Origin: DAOUJI01 sp965219565
GTDB lineage: Bacteria > Chloroflexota > Dehalococcoidia > Lucifugimonadales > JAGWBF01
Assembly: GCA_965219565.1 (NCBI GenBank)
Contig: OZ244780.1
Coordinates: forward strand, 496,001-560,000
DNA length: 64,000 bases
Direction of reading: 5' to 3'
The position numbers and the translations under genes were made by a program. The notes under the pieces were generated by a model. That model was not told the DNA's origin and did no database searches. It worked only from the letters and a program-made list of their open reading frames with translations. Positions within the stretch are counted from its first letter, which is position 1. Each line of letters opens with the position of its first letter. Shown here piece by piece: positions 15,401 to 22,943 of the stretch.

Positions 15401-17943
15401 ATGCTGACCGCCAATATGTGGTCGATGTTACGGCCACCGACCCAGGGGGTATGAGCGACAAGATCACCGTTACTATCAACGTCACCAACGTGGACGAGGC
15501 CCCTACGATCGCGGCGGCGACTGAGAACGATGGACATACGGCCAAAGACCATGCTGAGGACACGCCTGACACTACAGCGGTGTCCACCTACTCAGCGACC
15601 GACCCTGAGGATGACAGTGCTATCCCTCGAAAACAGTTGAAGTGGTCGTTGTCCGGAAACGACGCCGATCTCTTTTGCATCGGCAATGGCAGCGATCGCG
15701 ACGGAGACTTCGACCGGGGCCACCTCAGATTCAAGGCTGTGCCCAACTTCGAAGCCCCGATGGACGCCGGCCATAACAACAGGTACAACGTAACGGTTGT
15801 AGTTACCGACAGCCGGGGAAACACGGCAACGCGGGACGTAGTCGTCAGCGTCACCAACGTGGACGAACCCGGTGTGATAACCCTGTCGACGGAACAGCCG
15901 GAGGATGGAGTCAGATTGTCCGCTGTTTTGGACGACCCTGACGGACGCGCGACCAGCGTCAGGTGGAAATGGTGGAGGGTCACGACTGCGGGGGATGATC
16001 CTGATGTTGAGCAGGACGGCGGTTGGGAAGAGATTGATAGGGCCACGTCAGCAACTTACCAGCCGGTCGCAGCTGATCAGGGAAGATACTTGCGTGTGAC
16101 GGTCACATACAAGGACCCTCAGAGTACTACTGAAGACAAGCCAGCTCGTGAGAAGTCGGCAAATGAGGTGCAGGGACCGGACACCAACAATAAACCCCCC
16201 GAGTTCCCTGACCAGGACCCTAACAAAGTTGGCGACCAAAAGGACCAAACAAGAGAAGTGAAGGAGGACGCGGTCTACGGCGCAGTGGCGCCCGCGACCC
16301 TGGGTGAAGTGGGCGAACCGGTTGAGGCTGAAGACTGTGACGCCGCCGCCAGTTGCACGGACCAAAACTCCGATAACCTGACCTACTCGTTGGGCGGCAC
16401 GGACTCGTCGTCGTTCATCATCGTCAGGGGCACGGGACAGATACAGGTGGCTCCAGGGGTGAAGCTGGACTACGAGACGAAACAGACCTACACCGTCACC
16501 GTCACGGCCACGGACCCGTCCTTTACGGGCACAAACCCGTCCAACGCCAGGGACACCATTTCGGTGACCATCACGGTCACCGACGTGAACGAGGTGCCGA
16601 CGCTTTCGAAGCGGGCCCTAGTGATATCGGGCAGGTCGAACATCGACCACCCTGAAAATGACAGGAACACGGTGGCGACCTACACGGCGGCCGGTCCGCA
16701 GGCAACCAGGGTTTCCTGGTCGTTGCTGGGAGACGACGCCGGCGACTTCTCCATATCCGGCGGAAGGTTGACCTTCAGGGGCACGCCGAACTACGAGAGC
16801 CCGGCGGACCGGAACACGGACAACTCGTACCACGTAACGGTAAGAGCTACAGGCGGCGGCTTCACCGCCACGCGAGCAGTGACCGTGAGAGTCACCAACC
16901 TGGACGAGACCGGCGCCGTGAGCCTGTCGTCGACGCGGGCCGCGGTTGGAATTGAGCTGACGGCCACATTGACCGACCCGGACGGCAGGTCCGGCGACAC
17001 CCCTCCCATCACCGGAACGGCGACGGACTTGACTGACGACGCCGCGTGGATATGGGAGAAGTCCCCGGACGGCTCCACCGGCTGGGCCAGCATCGCCGGG
17101 GCTAATTCGAACACCTACACGCCTGACACGGACGACGTGGGGTCTTACCTCAGGGCGACTGCTAATTACACAGACGGACAAGGTTTCGGCAAGAGCGAGC
17201 AGGATGAGACCGGCAGAGTCACCGCCGTGAGGCCTGACGGGCGCGTAACCCTGTCGTCGTCACGGCCGGAGGTCGGCCTCGACCTGACGGCTTCGGTCAG
17301 CGACCCTGACGGCGGCGTAACCGGGCTGACTTGGCAGTGGGCGAGGTCCGCGGACGGGTCGACGGGCTGGGGTGACATATTCGGCGCCACGTCGGCCACC
17401 TACACGCCCGATGCGTCGGACCTGGGCGACTATCTGCGGGCGACGGCGACCTACACCGACAATGAAGCCTCGGGCCAGACCGCCGAGAGGGTGAGCGGCG
17501 TGGTTATCGCCGTGCAACCAGATGGGACAGTGACCCTGTCGTCGACGCAGCCGTCGGTGGGAACGTCGGTGACGGCCACACTGAACGACCCCGACGGCGG
17601 CGTGACCGGACTCACGTGGCAGTGGGCCAGGTCCCCGAACGGGACCACTGGCTGGACCAACATATCGGGAGCCACGTCAGACGCCTATTTGCCTGTTGCC
17701 GCCGACGATGGCATGTACCTGCGGGCGACGGCGCGCTACACCGACGCGCAGGCCTCCGGCCAGACCGCCAGCGTCGTCAGCGGCAGCGTAGGGGGCGAGG
17801 CAGACATAGTCGACGAATATGACGCCGATGGCAATGGCGAGATTGAACGGCATGAGGCCGTCGCGGCAGTTAACGACTACTTCGACGACCGTATCACAAG
17901 AGAGCAGGTCATAAGGGTCATCCAGGCCTATCTCTCCAGCTAG
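12451..17943 (+). CDS. Giant exported cadherin-like repeat protein with C-terminal EF-hand/dockerin-like segment
   Basis: A 1,830-residue exported protein with an N-terminal signal sequence (hydrophobic residues about 10-32). The rest is modular. Type A cadherin-like units carry WSLSGxDAGDF and NxYxVTVxAxD. Type C units carry VTLSxxQPxxG and YLRATATYxD. Type B cadherin-like units carry APVFPDQD, SVAENA and YTVTVTATDP. The order is A-C-B repeated four times, then A-C-C-C. The end has YDADGNGEIERHEA, an EF-hand-like calcium loop, followed by a helix as in dockerin-like tails. Many Asp-rich linkers suggest calcium-stiffened rods. Likely a surface adhesin or matrix protein; no sortase motif or lipobox is present. 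Confidence 0.85.
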   Translation: MHNISSFSVIAKAGLLVGVMLALFLLSSSLYDYAHARTTTTETINYAEGLTSPVTAYTALDPEGDTVVWSLSGTDAGDFEITGGALTFENTPDYENPVDDDPDNIYEVTVQAADGSLDPTTESLIVNVINVDEDGDVTLSALQPQEETPLTATLTDADNIVSNTTKWRWSRSSSKTGTFTNIAGAINFTPDVSHTYIPKVDDVGMYLRATATYDDGEGEGKTAHMVSDNPVRAEPYENAAPVFKNVYDEEITGDIERSVAEDASPGDPVGDPVVATDDARDVLTYTLGGANASSFDIDSGTGQIKVGAGVTLDAETDDSYTVTVTATDPPGDDDEITVTIAVTDVDEVPMITAGDTAIGYPENGTNQVGVDYIATDPEDDNTPVRWSLSGADGGKFSIDASGVLTFETAPDFEAEDDANSNNIYEVTVTATDSTGNTASRDVTVNVTNVEEQGTVTLSTLQPEAGTELMAKLTDPDDSISGLKWEWSRGANVIPAATSAVYTPVNEDETLTLTVKATYTDGHGGNKMASASSDNPVKQKDTTNLPPKFPDQDPDRDGDQSSSTSRSVAENTAAGQPVGVDDPVEAEDCDTDPKVDPPPPCTTNSDLLTYSLEGRDRTSFNIGRSDGQLTTKAALDYETKRSYTVTVKATDPTNASDTISVTITVIDVPEAPVISGDSPGTYAENGKATVAAFTARDPERDSVTWTLAGTDVDDFTITNGTLRFISPPDFEDAKDANTDNTYAVTVQASDGGQATTSRKEITVTVLNVNEPGTVDLTTLQPKDEVPVTASLTDPDGSPTGDPMWQWAQSSSRTGTFTNIRNATNATYTPVGGDNPGTPVVEVSDVGKYLRATVTYKDPQSDRVTKTAFKVSTNAVLKKDYVNTAPVFPDQDSDMPEDQSETTTRSIPENAAPNSAVGAPVVATDMGETRLEVLTYTLLDNEEADSDNDAATPTNMDGDSTKFSIDTRGQIRVGRGTTLDCEDGNNADRQYVVDVTATDPGGMSDKITVTINVTNVDEAPTIAAATENDGHTAKDHAEDTPDTTAVSTYSATDPEDDSAIPRKQLKWSLSGNDADLFCIGNGSDRDGDFDRGHLRFKAVPNFEAPMDAGHNNRYNVTVVVTDSRGNTATRDVVVSVTNVDEPGVITLSTEQPEDGVRLSAVLDDPDGRATSVRWKWWRVTTAGDDPDVEQDGGWEEIDRATSATYQPVAADQGRYLRVTVTYKDPQSTTEDKPAREKSANEVQGPDTNNKPPEFPDQDPNKVGDQKDQTREVKEDAVYGAVAPATLGEVGEPVEAEDCDAAASCTDQNSDNLTYSLGGTDSSSFIIVRGTGQIQVAPGVKLDYETKQTYTVTVTATDPSFTGTNPSNARDTISVTITVTDVNEVPTLSKRALVISGRSNIDHPENDRNTVATYTAAGPQATRVSWSLLGDDAGDFSISGGRLTFRGTPNYESPADRNTDNSYHVTVRATGGGFTATRAVTVRVTNLDETGAVSLSSTRAAVGIELTATLTDPDGRSGDTPPITGTATDLTDDAAWIWEKSPDGSTGWASIAGANSNTYTPDTDDVGSYLRATANYTDGQGFGKSEQDETGRVTAVRPDGRVTLSSSRPEVGLDLTASVSDPDGGVTGLTWQWARSADGSTGWGDIFGATSATYTPDASDLGDYLRATATYTDNEASGQTAERVSGVVIAVQPDGTVTLSSTQPSVGTSVTATLNDPDGGVTGLTWQWARSPNGTTGWTNISGATSDAYLPVAADDGMYLRATARYTDAQASGQTASVVSGSVGGEADIVDEYDADGNGEIERHEAVAAVNDYFDDRITREQVIRVIQAYLSS

Positions 17944-17986
17944 AGGTCCCGCGAGAAGGGAATCCCGCAGCGCATAACGGACAACG

Positions 17987-18015
17987 TATGGGGGCGACCA
18001 GAGGTCGTCCCCATA
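17987..18015 (+). terminator. Hairpin terminator after the giant repeat protein
   Basis: Arms TATGGGGGCGACC and GGTCGTCCCCATA with an AGA loop and one G-T pair lie 44 bases after the stop and run into a T-rich end. Confidence 0.8.
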
Positions 18016-18698
18016 TGTTTCTACGCCCGGTTAGTTGAAAACAAATAACGTGGCAAGCTCCCCTATCGGGGGCCTTCGACGTTTATCGTGACGATATCCA
18101 CGTCGTGATACTTCTGGTGGCGCACCGACGAAGCGTAATGACGCAAGAGTCGGAACGATATCTCCCGTCCGTCCCGTATATCCGGCGTTTCCCCCAGATA
18201 TCCCTGACGGAGTTCTAGATGGTTCGCGGCTCCTCATGGAGAAAATATTTTCTGTCATGATTACGCATCGGTATACTCCGGTACGAACGGAGAGGATACT
18301 ATGGCCAGTGAGGCAAACAACACTCGGTTGCGGAGGGCCTATAAAGCCAGGCGACTAGAAGCCTTCCGACCAGCAATCGACTTTGGAAGAAAGGGCGGCT
18401 GCGGTGGGCGGAATCGGGACGACAGCCGAGCAAGCGCCATAGAAGAGGCGTGACTATTCGGGCGACGGCTGTTGTAACGACCCAAACAGATAAACAGTCG
18501 GGACCTGCGACCACTCACATCACCTGAGTTCGGCGGCATTAGGAAGTTAACGGGAGTCAGGCTGTAGGACGCCCTCAGAGACTGTATGAATGTCGCAAAG
18601 TCCGTTATAGTACTCCATGGGGTTCCAAGGACCCTGCTAATCCATCATCCCACTCGACAAGGAAGCGCCGGACCAACCTCATCGTCAGGAGGAAGTGC
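18016..18698 (+). other. 680-base intergenic stretch; one small candidate gene at 18301-18453
   Basis: No protein family is seen. The only candidate is a 50-codon plus-strand frame at 18301-18453 with GGAGAGG well placed before its ATG. It is very basic (LRRAYKARRLEAF, then RKGGCGGRNRDDSR) and has no match I know. Short minus-strand frames here lack ribosome sites. The end carries an AGGAGGA site for the next gene. Confidence 0.25.
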
Positions 18699-19958
18699 AT
18701 GTTGCGATACATCTACCGTAAATCGCTCTTCGGACTTTGGCTGACTCTGGTCTCAGCGTCGTTGTTGTTTCTGGCGGCTTGCGGCTCAGACCCGACGTCG
18801 ACCCCAGTTGCCCCGACCGCAACCCCCACTGTTGAGCCCACTCCTGAGCCGACGGCTACACCCCCTGGCGAGCCTTTCGTGATTGGCGTCATGGACGCTT
18901 TGACCGGGGTCGCTGAGGCCTACGGGGACCCCTTGCTTAAGTCCAAGCTCCTTGCCATGGAGGAAATCAACGCTGCGGGTGGGATCAATGGCAGGAAGCT
19001 GGAACTCATCGTAGAGGACTCCAAATGCGCCGCTCAGGACGCGATCACCGCTTACAACAAGCTGACTGATGTGGACGGCGTGAAAATTATTTTGGGAACC
19101 ACTTGCAGCGGCGCGATGCTCGGGATCGCTCCCCTGGCCGAGAAGGAGGGAGTAGTCCTTCTTTCGCCATCCGCCACCAGCCCTGACATTGCCGGCGCTG
19201 GAGACTACATCTTCCGTACGGCCATCAACGACCTTCAGTTGGGCATTGACACCGGCAACACCCTTTGGGTGGACGGGATGCGCAGGATCGTTACGATCAC
19301 CGAGGCCACGGACTACGCCGAGGGCGCTCGCCGCACTTCCGTCGCTCAATTCGAGAAGCTGGGTGGCTCCGTGGCGGCGGGAGAAAGCTACTCATCCGAC
19401 GTGATCGACTTCCGGAGCCAGCTTACCAAGCTGATCAATGAAGACCCGGACGCTCTGCTCCTGTCAGCACAGGGTACGGCTTCAGGGGGTTCCATAATGA
19501 AGCAAGCTCGTGAGCTTGGCTACGACGGTCCAATCTACTCCGAATCAGTGCCCACTTCCCCCGATGCTCTCAGCATCGCCGGCGACGCGGCCACCGGCCT
19601 GAAAGCCATAGTCCCCAACCCCGACCTGTCCAGCGCAACTGGTAAGGAGTTCCTGGCGAATTTTCAAGCTCGCTTCGGGGCCGTAGCGCCGTTCCCATGG
19701 TTCCAGGGTTCGGCCTACGACGATGTCTACATTGCCGCCGAGTGCCTGAAACAGACCAACGACGACCAGGACGCCGACGGCTTCCGGGACTGTCTGTACA
19801 ACCTTACCTGGAGTGGAGCGGTCGGTGACAACTACAGCTTTGACGAAAACGGCGACGCTGTCGGACTGTACAACGTATTGATCGAAGTGCTCCCCACCGC
19901 CGAACGAACTGAGGAGAATTTGGGCTACCGTGTGCTAGGACCCGCTCCTACACCGTAG
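18699..19958 (+). CDS. ABC transporter substrate-binding lipoprotein (branched-chain amino acid/LivK type)
   Basis: A 419-residue exported lipoprotein with signal peptide and LFLAAC lipobox (Cys near residue 28). A Pro/Thr linker of about 30 residues is followed by a type I periplasmic-binding fold. Family segments are FVIGVMDALTGVAEAYG, AMEEINAAGGINGRKLELIVEDSKC, VKIILGTTCSGAMLGIAPLAEKEGVVLLSPSA (split here as a reading of one region) and YIFRTAINDLQLG. Such proteins capture amino acids, amides or similar small molecules for an ABC importer. No permease or ATPase genes are adjacent, so it depends on a transporter encoded elsewhere. AGGAGG precedes the ATG. Confidence 0.85.
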   Translation: MLRYIYRKSLFGLWLTLVSASLLFLAACGSDPTSTPVAPTATPTVEPTPEPTATPPGEPFVIGVMDALTGVAEAYGDPLLKSKLLAMEEINAAGGINGRKLELIVEDSKCAAQDAITAYNKLTDVDGVKIILGTTCSGAMLGIAPLAEKEGVVLLSPSATSPDIAGAGDYIFRTAINDLQLGIDTGNTLWVDGMRRIVTITEATDYAEGARRTSVAQFEKLGGSVAAGESYSSDVIDFRSQLTKLINEDPDALLLSAQGTASGGSIMKQARELGYDGPIYSESVPTSPDALSIAGDAATGLKAIVPNPDLSSATGKEFLANFQARFGAVAPFPWFQGSAYDDVYIAAECLKQTNDDQDADGFRDCLYNLTWSGAVGDNYSFDENGDAVGLYNVLIEVLPTAERTEENLGYRVLGPAPTP

Positions 19959-20042
19959 CCCTTCCAGTTCCCTGCAATGACAGCGTGACCCAGGCGCTTC
20001 TGCTCTGGACTGTGGGTTACTACTTGACGCTCGTTGCATTGT

Positions 20043-20540
20043 TTAGGTGGGGGTGACCTCGTTGAGCCGCCCGGTGGCACAGTCGTACACGAAGCCGCGG
20101 ACCTGGTCCTTCACGGGAATGAAGGGGTTGGCTTGGATGCGGGCGATGGATTGTCGGATATCCTGTTCCAGGTTTCCGAACGCTTCCAGCGCGAAGGAAG
20201 GCCGGAGACCGGTGTCGGCCTCTATCGAATCCTTTACGTCATCATCCCGGAAGGTTAGCATGCCGCAGTCCGTGTGGTGAATCAACACTATTTCGCGGGT
20301 GCCCAGAAGACGCTGCGAAATCACCAGCGAACGGATTGCGTCGTCGCTAACCACACCTCCCGCATTGCGTATTACGTGGGCGTCCCCTTCTGCCAAGCCT
20401 AACAGCTTGTGAGTGTCGAGCCGGGCGTCCATGCATGCCACCACCGCCAGACCCCGTCCGGGCGGCAAAGGTAAATCGCCTTTGTCGAAGCTCTCAGCGT
20501 AGCGAGCGTTGTTCTCCAACAGTTCATCCGTTTCCGACAC
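20043..20540 (-). CDS. Beta-class carbonic anhydrase
   Basis: A 165-residue zinc enzyme interconverting carbon dioxide and bicarbonate. The zinc ligands are visible: Cys36 in ACMDARLD, His89 and Cys92 in HHTDCGM. The Asp38/Arg40 catalytic dyad is also present, and HVIRNAGG is the family loop. The short length fits the small prokaryotic clade. The start is GTG at 20540, with AAGGAGG eight bases upstream. Monocistronic, convergent with the transporter lipoprotein. It may supply bicarbonate for carboxylation reactions. Confidence 0.92.
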   Translation of the reverse strand: MSETDELLENNARYAESFDKGDLPLPPGRGLAVVACMDARLDTHKLLGLAEGDAHVIRNAGGVVSDDAIRSLVISQRLLGTREIVLIHHTDCGMLTFRDDDVKDSIEADTGLRPSFALEAFGNLEQDIRQSIARIQANPFIPVKDQVRGFVYDCATGRLNEVTPT

Positions 20541-20660
20541 AGTAACCTCCTTGTAAGACTATGATAACCAACCCGGATTGCGACATTCTAACAATCTCGT
20601 AAAAGGCAGTGTCAACAAACTGAGGGTGTTGTGCCGTTGCTGGCACGACTTGGGATATAT

Positions 20661-22943
20661 TCAATCATAATGCTCAGTATGCTCGGTGGTCTCGTCATCA
20701 GGATAAGCTTCCATGTCCTCGAATTCCTCTAGCTCGTCTGCATATTGGTTGTAACCGAGGCCCCGAACGTGGGGTTCGTTGTTCAGCAGTTCGCGCAGTC
20801 GGGCCAGTTCCTCTCGGTCCCAGCCCATGGCCTCGGCGACGGCTTCGTCCCACAGGCGGCGCACCTCGCACTCACCGTCTCGGAACTGCGGCACTTCCAT
20901 ATCCCTGGTGCGCTCCCAGCAGTCGGCTAGAGTCTGACGGATACGGTCATCCTGGATGTCGGGTACCCTGAGGTTGTTTGTTGCCCGTGGTGAGTAGCTT
21001 GGAAACGCCAGCTTTTTGCTTGGATCTCGCATAATTTGAAGCCGTCCTGGCGTCGAGTTGGTAAAGACGGCGATGGCCTTCGCTTCGTCGGGCGATAAGC
21101 CGACCACGGGAAACCAAGTCTGTCCAAGGTACTTGGTTTCGCTCGCGGTCGCAGTCAAACGTGCTGTACTGTTGTCTTGCCCGGCGGTTATCAGAAGATG
21201 CGATGACCACTCGAGATAATGTCTTGCCTGCCGTTCTCGCCCCTTCTTAAAGACCCAATGTCCGTCAGGTGTAGATTTGATCGTCTTTTGACCTTCAGCG
21301 CCTTTCGATTCCAGTATAGGTATGCTTTCTTCGTTATACTGATCTGATCTGTCAAAGTTCTCACGTACTCTTCGGCTCCCATCGTGAGCGATGCAACCTG
21401 GTATTGACCCAAGAGGTTGTAGGGTGGGATCGTGCGCAAAGTCCGCGCCTGCTTTCGCTAATCTCGGTGAACGCCAGATTGCTGGCGTCCAGTCTCCCTC
21501 CGCCATTCGGTCAGCAGACCATAGTGATACCTCTCCCCAGCCGTTCGGGATTTGGCCGGGGGGAGACTCCAACAGGCAGCGATGCAGGTCCTCAACCTCG
21601 CTCTCGTCTGCTGGCATCTTATCCAGATGAACGAAGCGCGTGGGCGGTTTGGGGCCGTCGGGGTGGCGGCGCATGACAACGATGCTCTCGTTGATGCTCG
21701 TGTTCTGGCTCATGTTGATATTGCGGGGCTGGTGACAGGTGACCACGGTGTGGATGTGGAAGCGTTCCGCAAGTACCTGGCGTTCCTTCAGCCCCGACGT
21801 GGATGACAGGGCGATGGTCGGGTTGATCATCGACACCACCCCATCGGGCCGCTTTTGCACGTGGTCCGCTAGGGCCACGAAAAGCGGCCCGATGGAATTC
21901 TTATCTGAGAATTCCACCAGGCTGGGGTCCGCTCCCACCAATATTCCCTCCATCGCGTCTGCCCGGGAGCGCATCTTCTGCTGTATCTCCTTCGGGAACT
22001 TCTCGCCCATCTTGGCCCTGTTGGTGAAGGGCGGGTTCATGATGATGATTCGGGCTTCCTTGACGGCGGACACAGCGTCCTCTAATTCAGTGTCGTCGGA
22101 CGGACTCCAAGTAAGCTGCGATGCTATCTTGTCGTCGGCGAGGCGCAACTCGCTCTCTCTCGGTATGACTGCCTTCTGTCCCAGCAGTTCAAGAGTGCCA
22201 ACGGAGATGCGCTTTAAGTCATTCGGATGTGGGCCGTAGGGCATCAGATGCAGGCCCATCGAGCGGTATCGGATCTCCTGGTTTCCTGCGGTTAGCTGCG
22301 AGGCCGCCAGCTGAAGCGAGACAGGGTTGATGTCCAGGCCCTTGATGGTCTCCTCTACTCCCAGCTTCTGGAGTTCTGCGAGGCGGTCTTTATGCGCACC
22401 GCTATCTTCAGCCCTTCGCTTCATGTCGGTGAGGATAGCGGCCAGCAGGGTGCCGCTGCCGCAAGCCAAGTCCACCGTCTTGAGTTCCCTCCATACGGCG
22501 GGATCTGTCCAGTCCTGTTCGCCGCAGGCGTCCAAGGTTAGACGGGCGGCGATGGAGGCCGCCACCGGCCTCGTGAAATAGGCCCCATCGCTGGCCTGAT
22601 TGCCCATAACCCGGTTGAACAGCGGGCCAGCGTGGTCCGCTCCCATATCAGCATAGGATTCGGCGATACGCTCCGCCTCGGCGGCTATGTGTCGCAGAGC
22701 GCGCTCCAGACCTGCCAGCTTCCCGGTGTCCTCGATGGCTTGGATGGCGTTGAGCGCCGGTTCCAGGACGGGACGAAAGTCGTGGCTTCTGATCTGGTTC
22801 CATTCGCGGATGACTCGTCGCGCACCACGTTCACGTCGTTCTTGACGGTCTCCAGGTCGCTTACGCCACTTAGCCAGCGGCCGTTGGCGATGCGCTGGTG
22901 GAGCATGGCGGCGTTCATCATCAACAGCGCCGCGATGGTGCAT
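20661..22943 (-). CDS. Type ISP restriction-modification enzyme, methyltransferase and target-recognition part (separated by frameshift)
   Basis: The frame encodes the C-terminal part of a single-chain Type ISP enzyme. A helical coupler (EWNQIRSHDF, RHIAAEAERIAESY) leads to a gamma-class N6-adenine methyltransferase with motif I VDLACGSGTLLAA and motif IV IIMNPPFTNRAKMG. A C-terminal target-recognition region ends near GLGYNQYADELEEF. The first 43 codons (22816-22943) read the helicase gene in the wrong frame and are not homologous; real coding starts near 22815. There one G seems missing, and adding it back joins VVRDE to VIREWNQIR without a break. The split would separate restriction from modification unless repaired or a sequencing error. 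Confidence 0.85.
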   Translation of the reverse strand: MHHRGAVDDERRHAPPAHRQRPLAKWRKRPGDRQERRERGARRVIREWNQIRSHDFRPVLEPALNAIQAIEDTGKLAGLERALRHIAAEAERIAESYADMGADHAGPLFNRVMGNQASDGAYFTRPVAASIAARLTLDACGEQDWTDPAVWRELKTVDLACGSGTLLAAILTDMKRRAEDSGAHKDRLAELQKLGVEETIKGLDINPVSLQLAASQLTAGNQEIRYRSMGLHLMPYGPHPNDLKRISVGTLELLGQKAVIPRESELRLADDKIASQLTWSPSDDTELEDAVSAVKEARIIIMNPPFTNRAKMGEKFPKEIQQKMRSRADAMEGILVGADPSLVEFSDKNSIGPLFVALADHVQKRPDGVVSMINPTIALSSTSGLKERQVLAERFHIHTVVTCHQPRNINMSQNTSINESIVVMRRHPDGPKPPTRFVHLDKMPADESEVEDLHRCLLESPPGQIPNGWGEVSLWSADRMAEGDWTPAIWRSPRLAKAGADFAHDPTLQPLGSIPGCIAHDGSRRVRENFDRSDQYNEESIPILESKGAEGQKTIKSTPDGHWVFKKGRERQARHYLEWSSHLLITAGQDNSTARLTATASETKYLGQTWFPVVGLSPDEAKAIAVFTNSTPGRLQIMRDPSKKLAFPSYSPRATNNLRVPDIQDDRIRQTLADCWERTRDMEVPQFRDGECEVRRLWDEAVAEAMGWDREELARLRELLNNEPHVRGLGYNQYADELEEFEDMEAYPDDETTEHTEHYD

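Noticed and set aside
18299..18539. Two overlapping minus-strand frames in the intergenic gap
   Set aside because: No ribosome site or family; arginine- and proline-rich composition typical of random frames.
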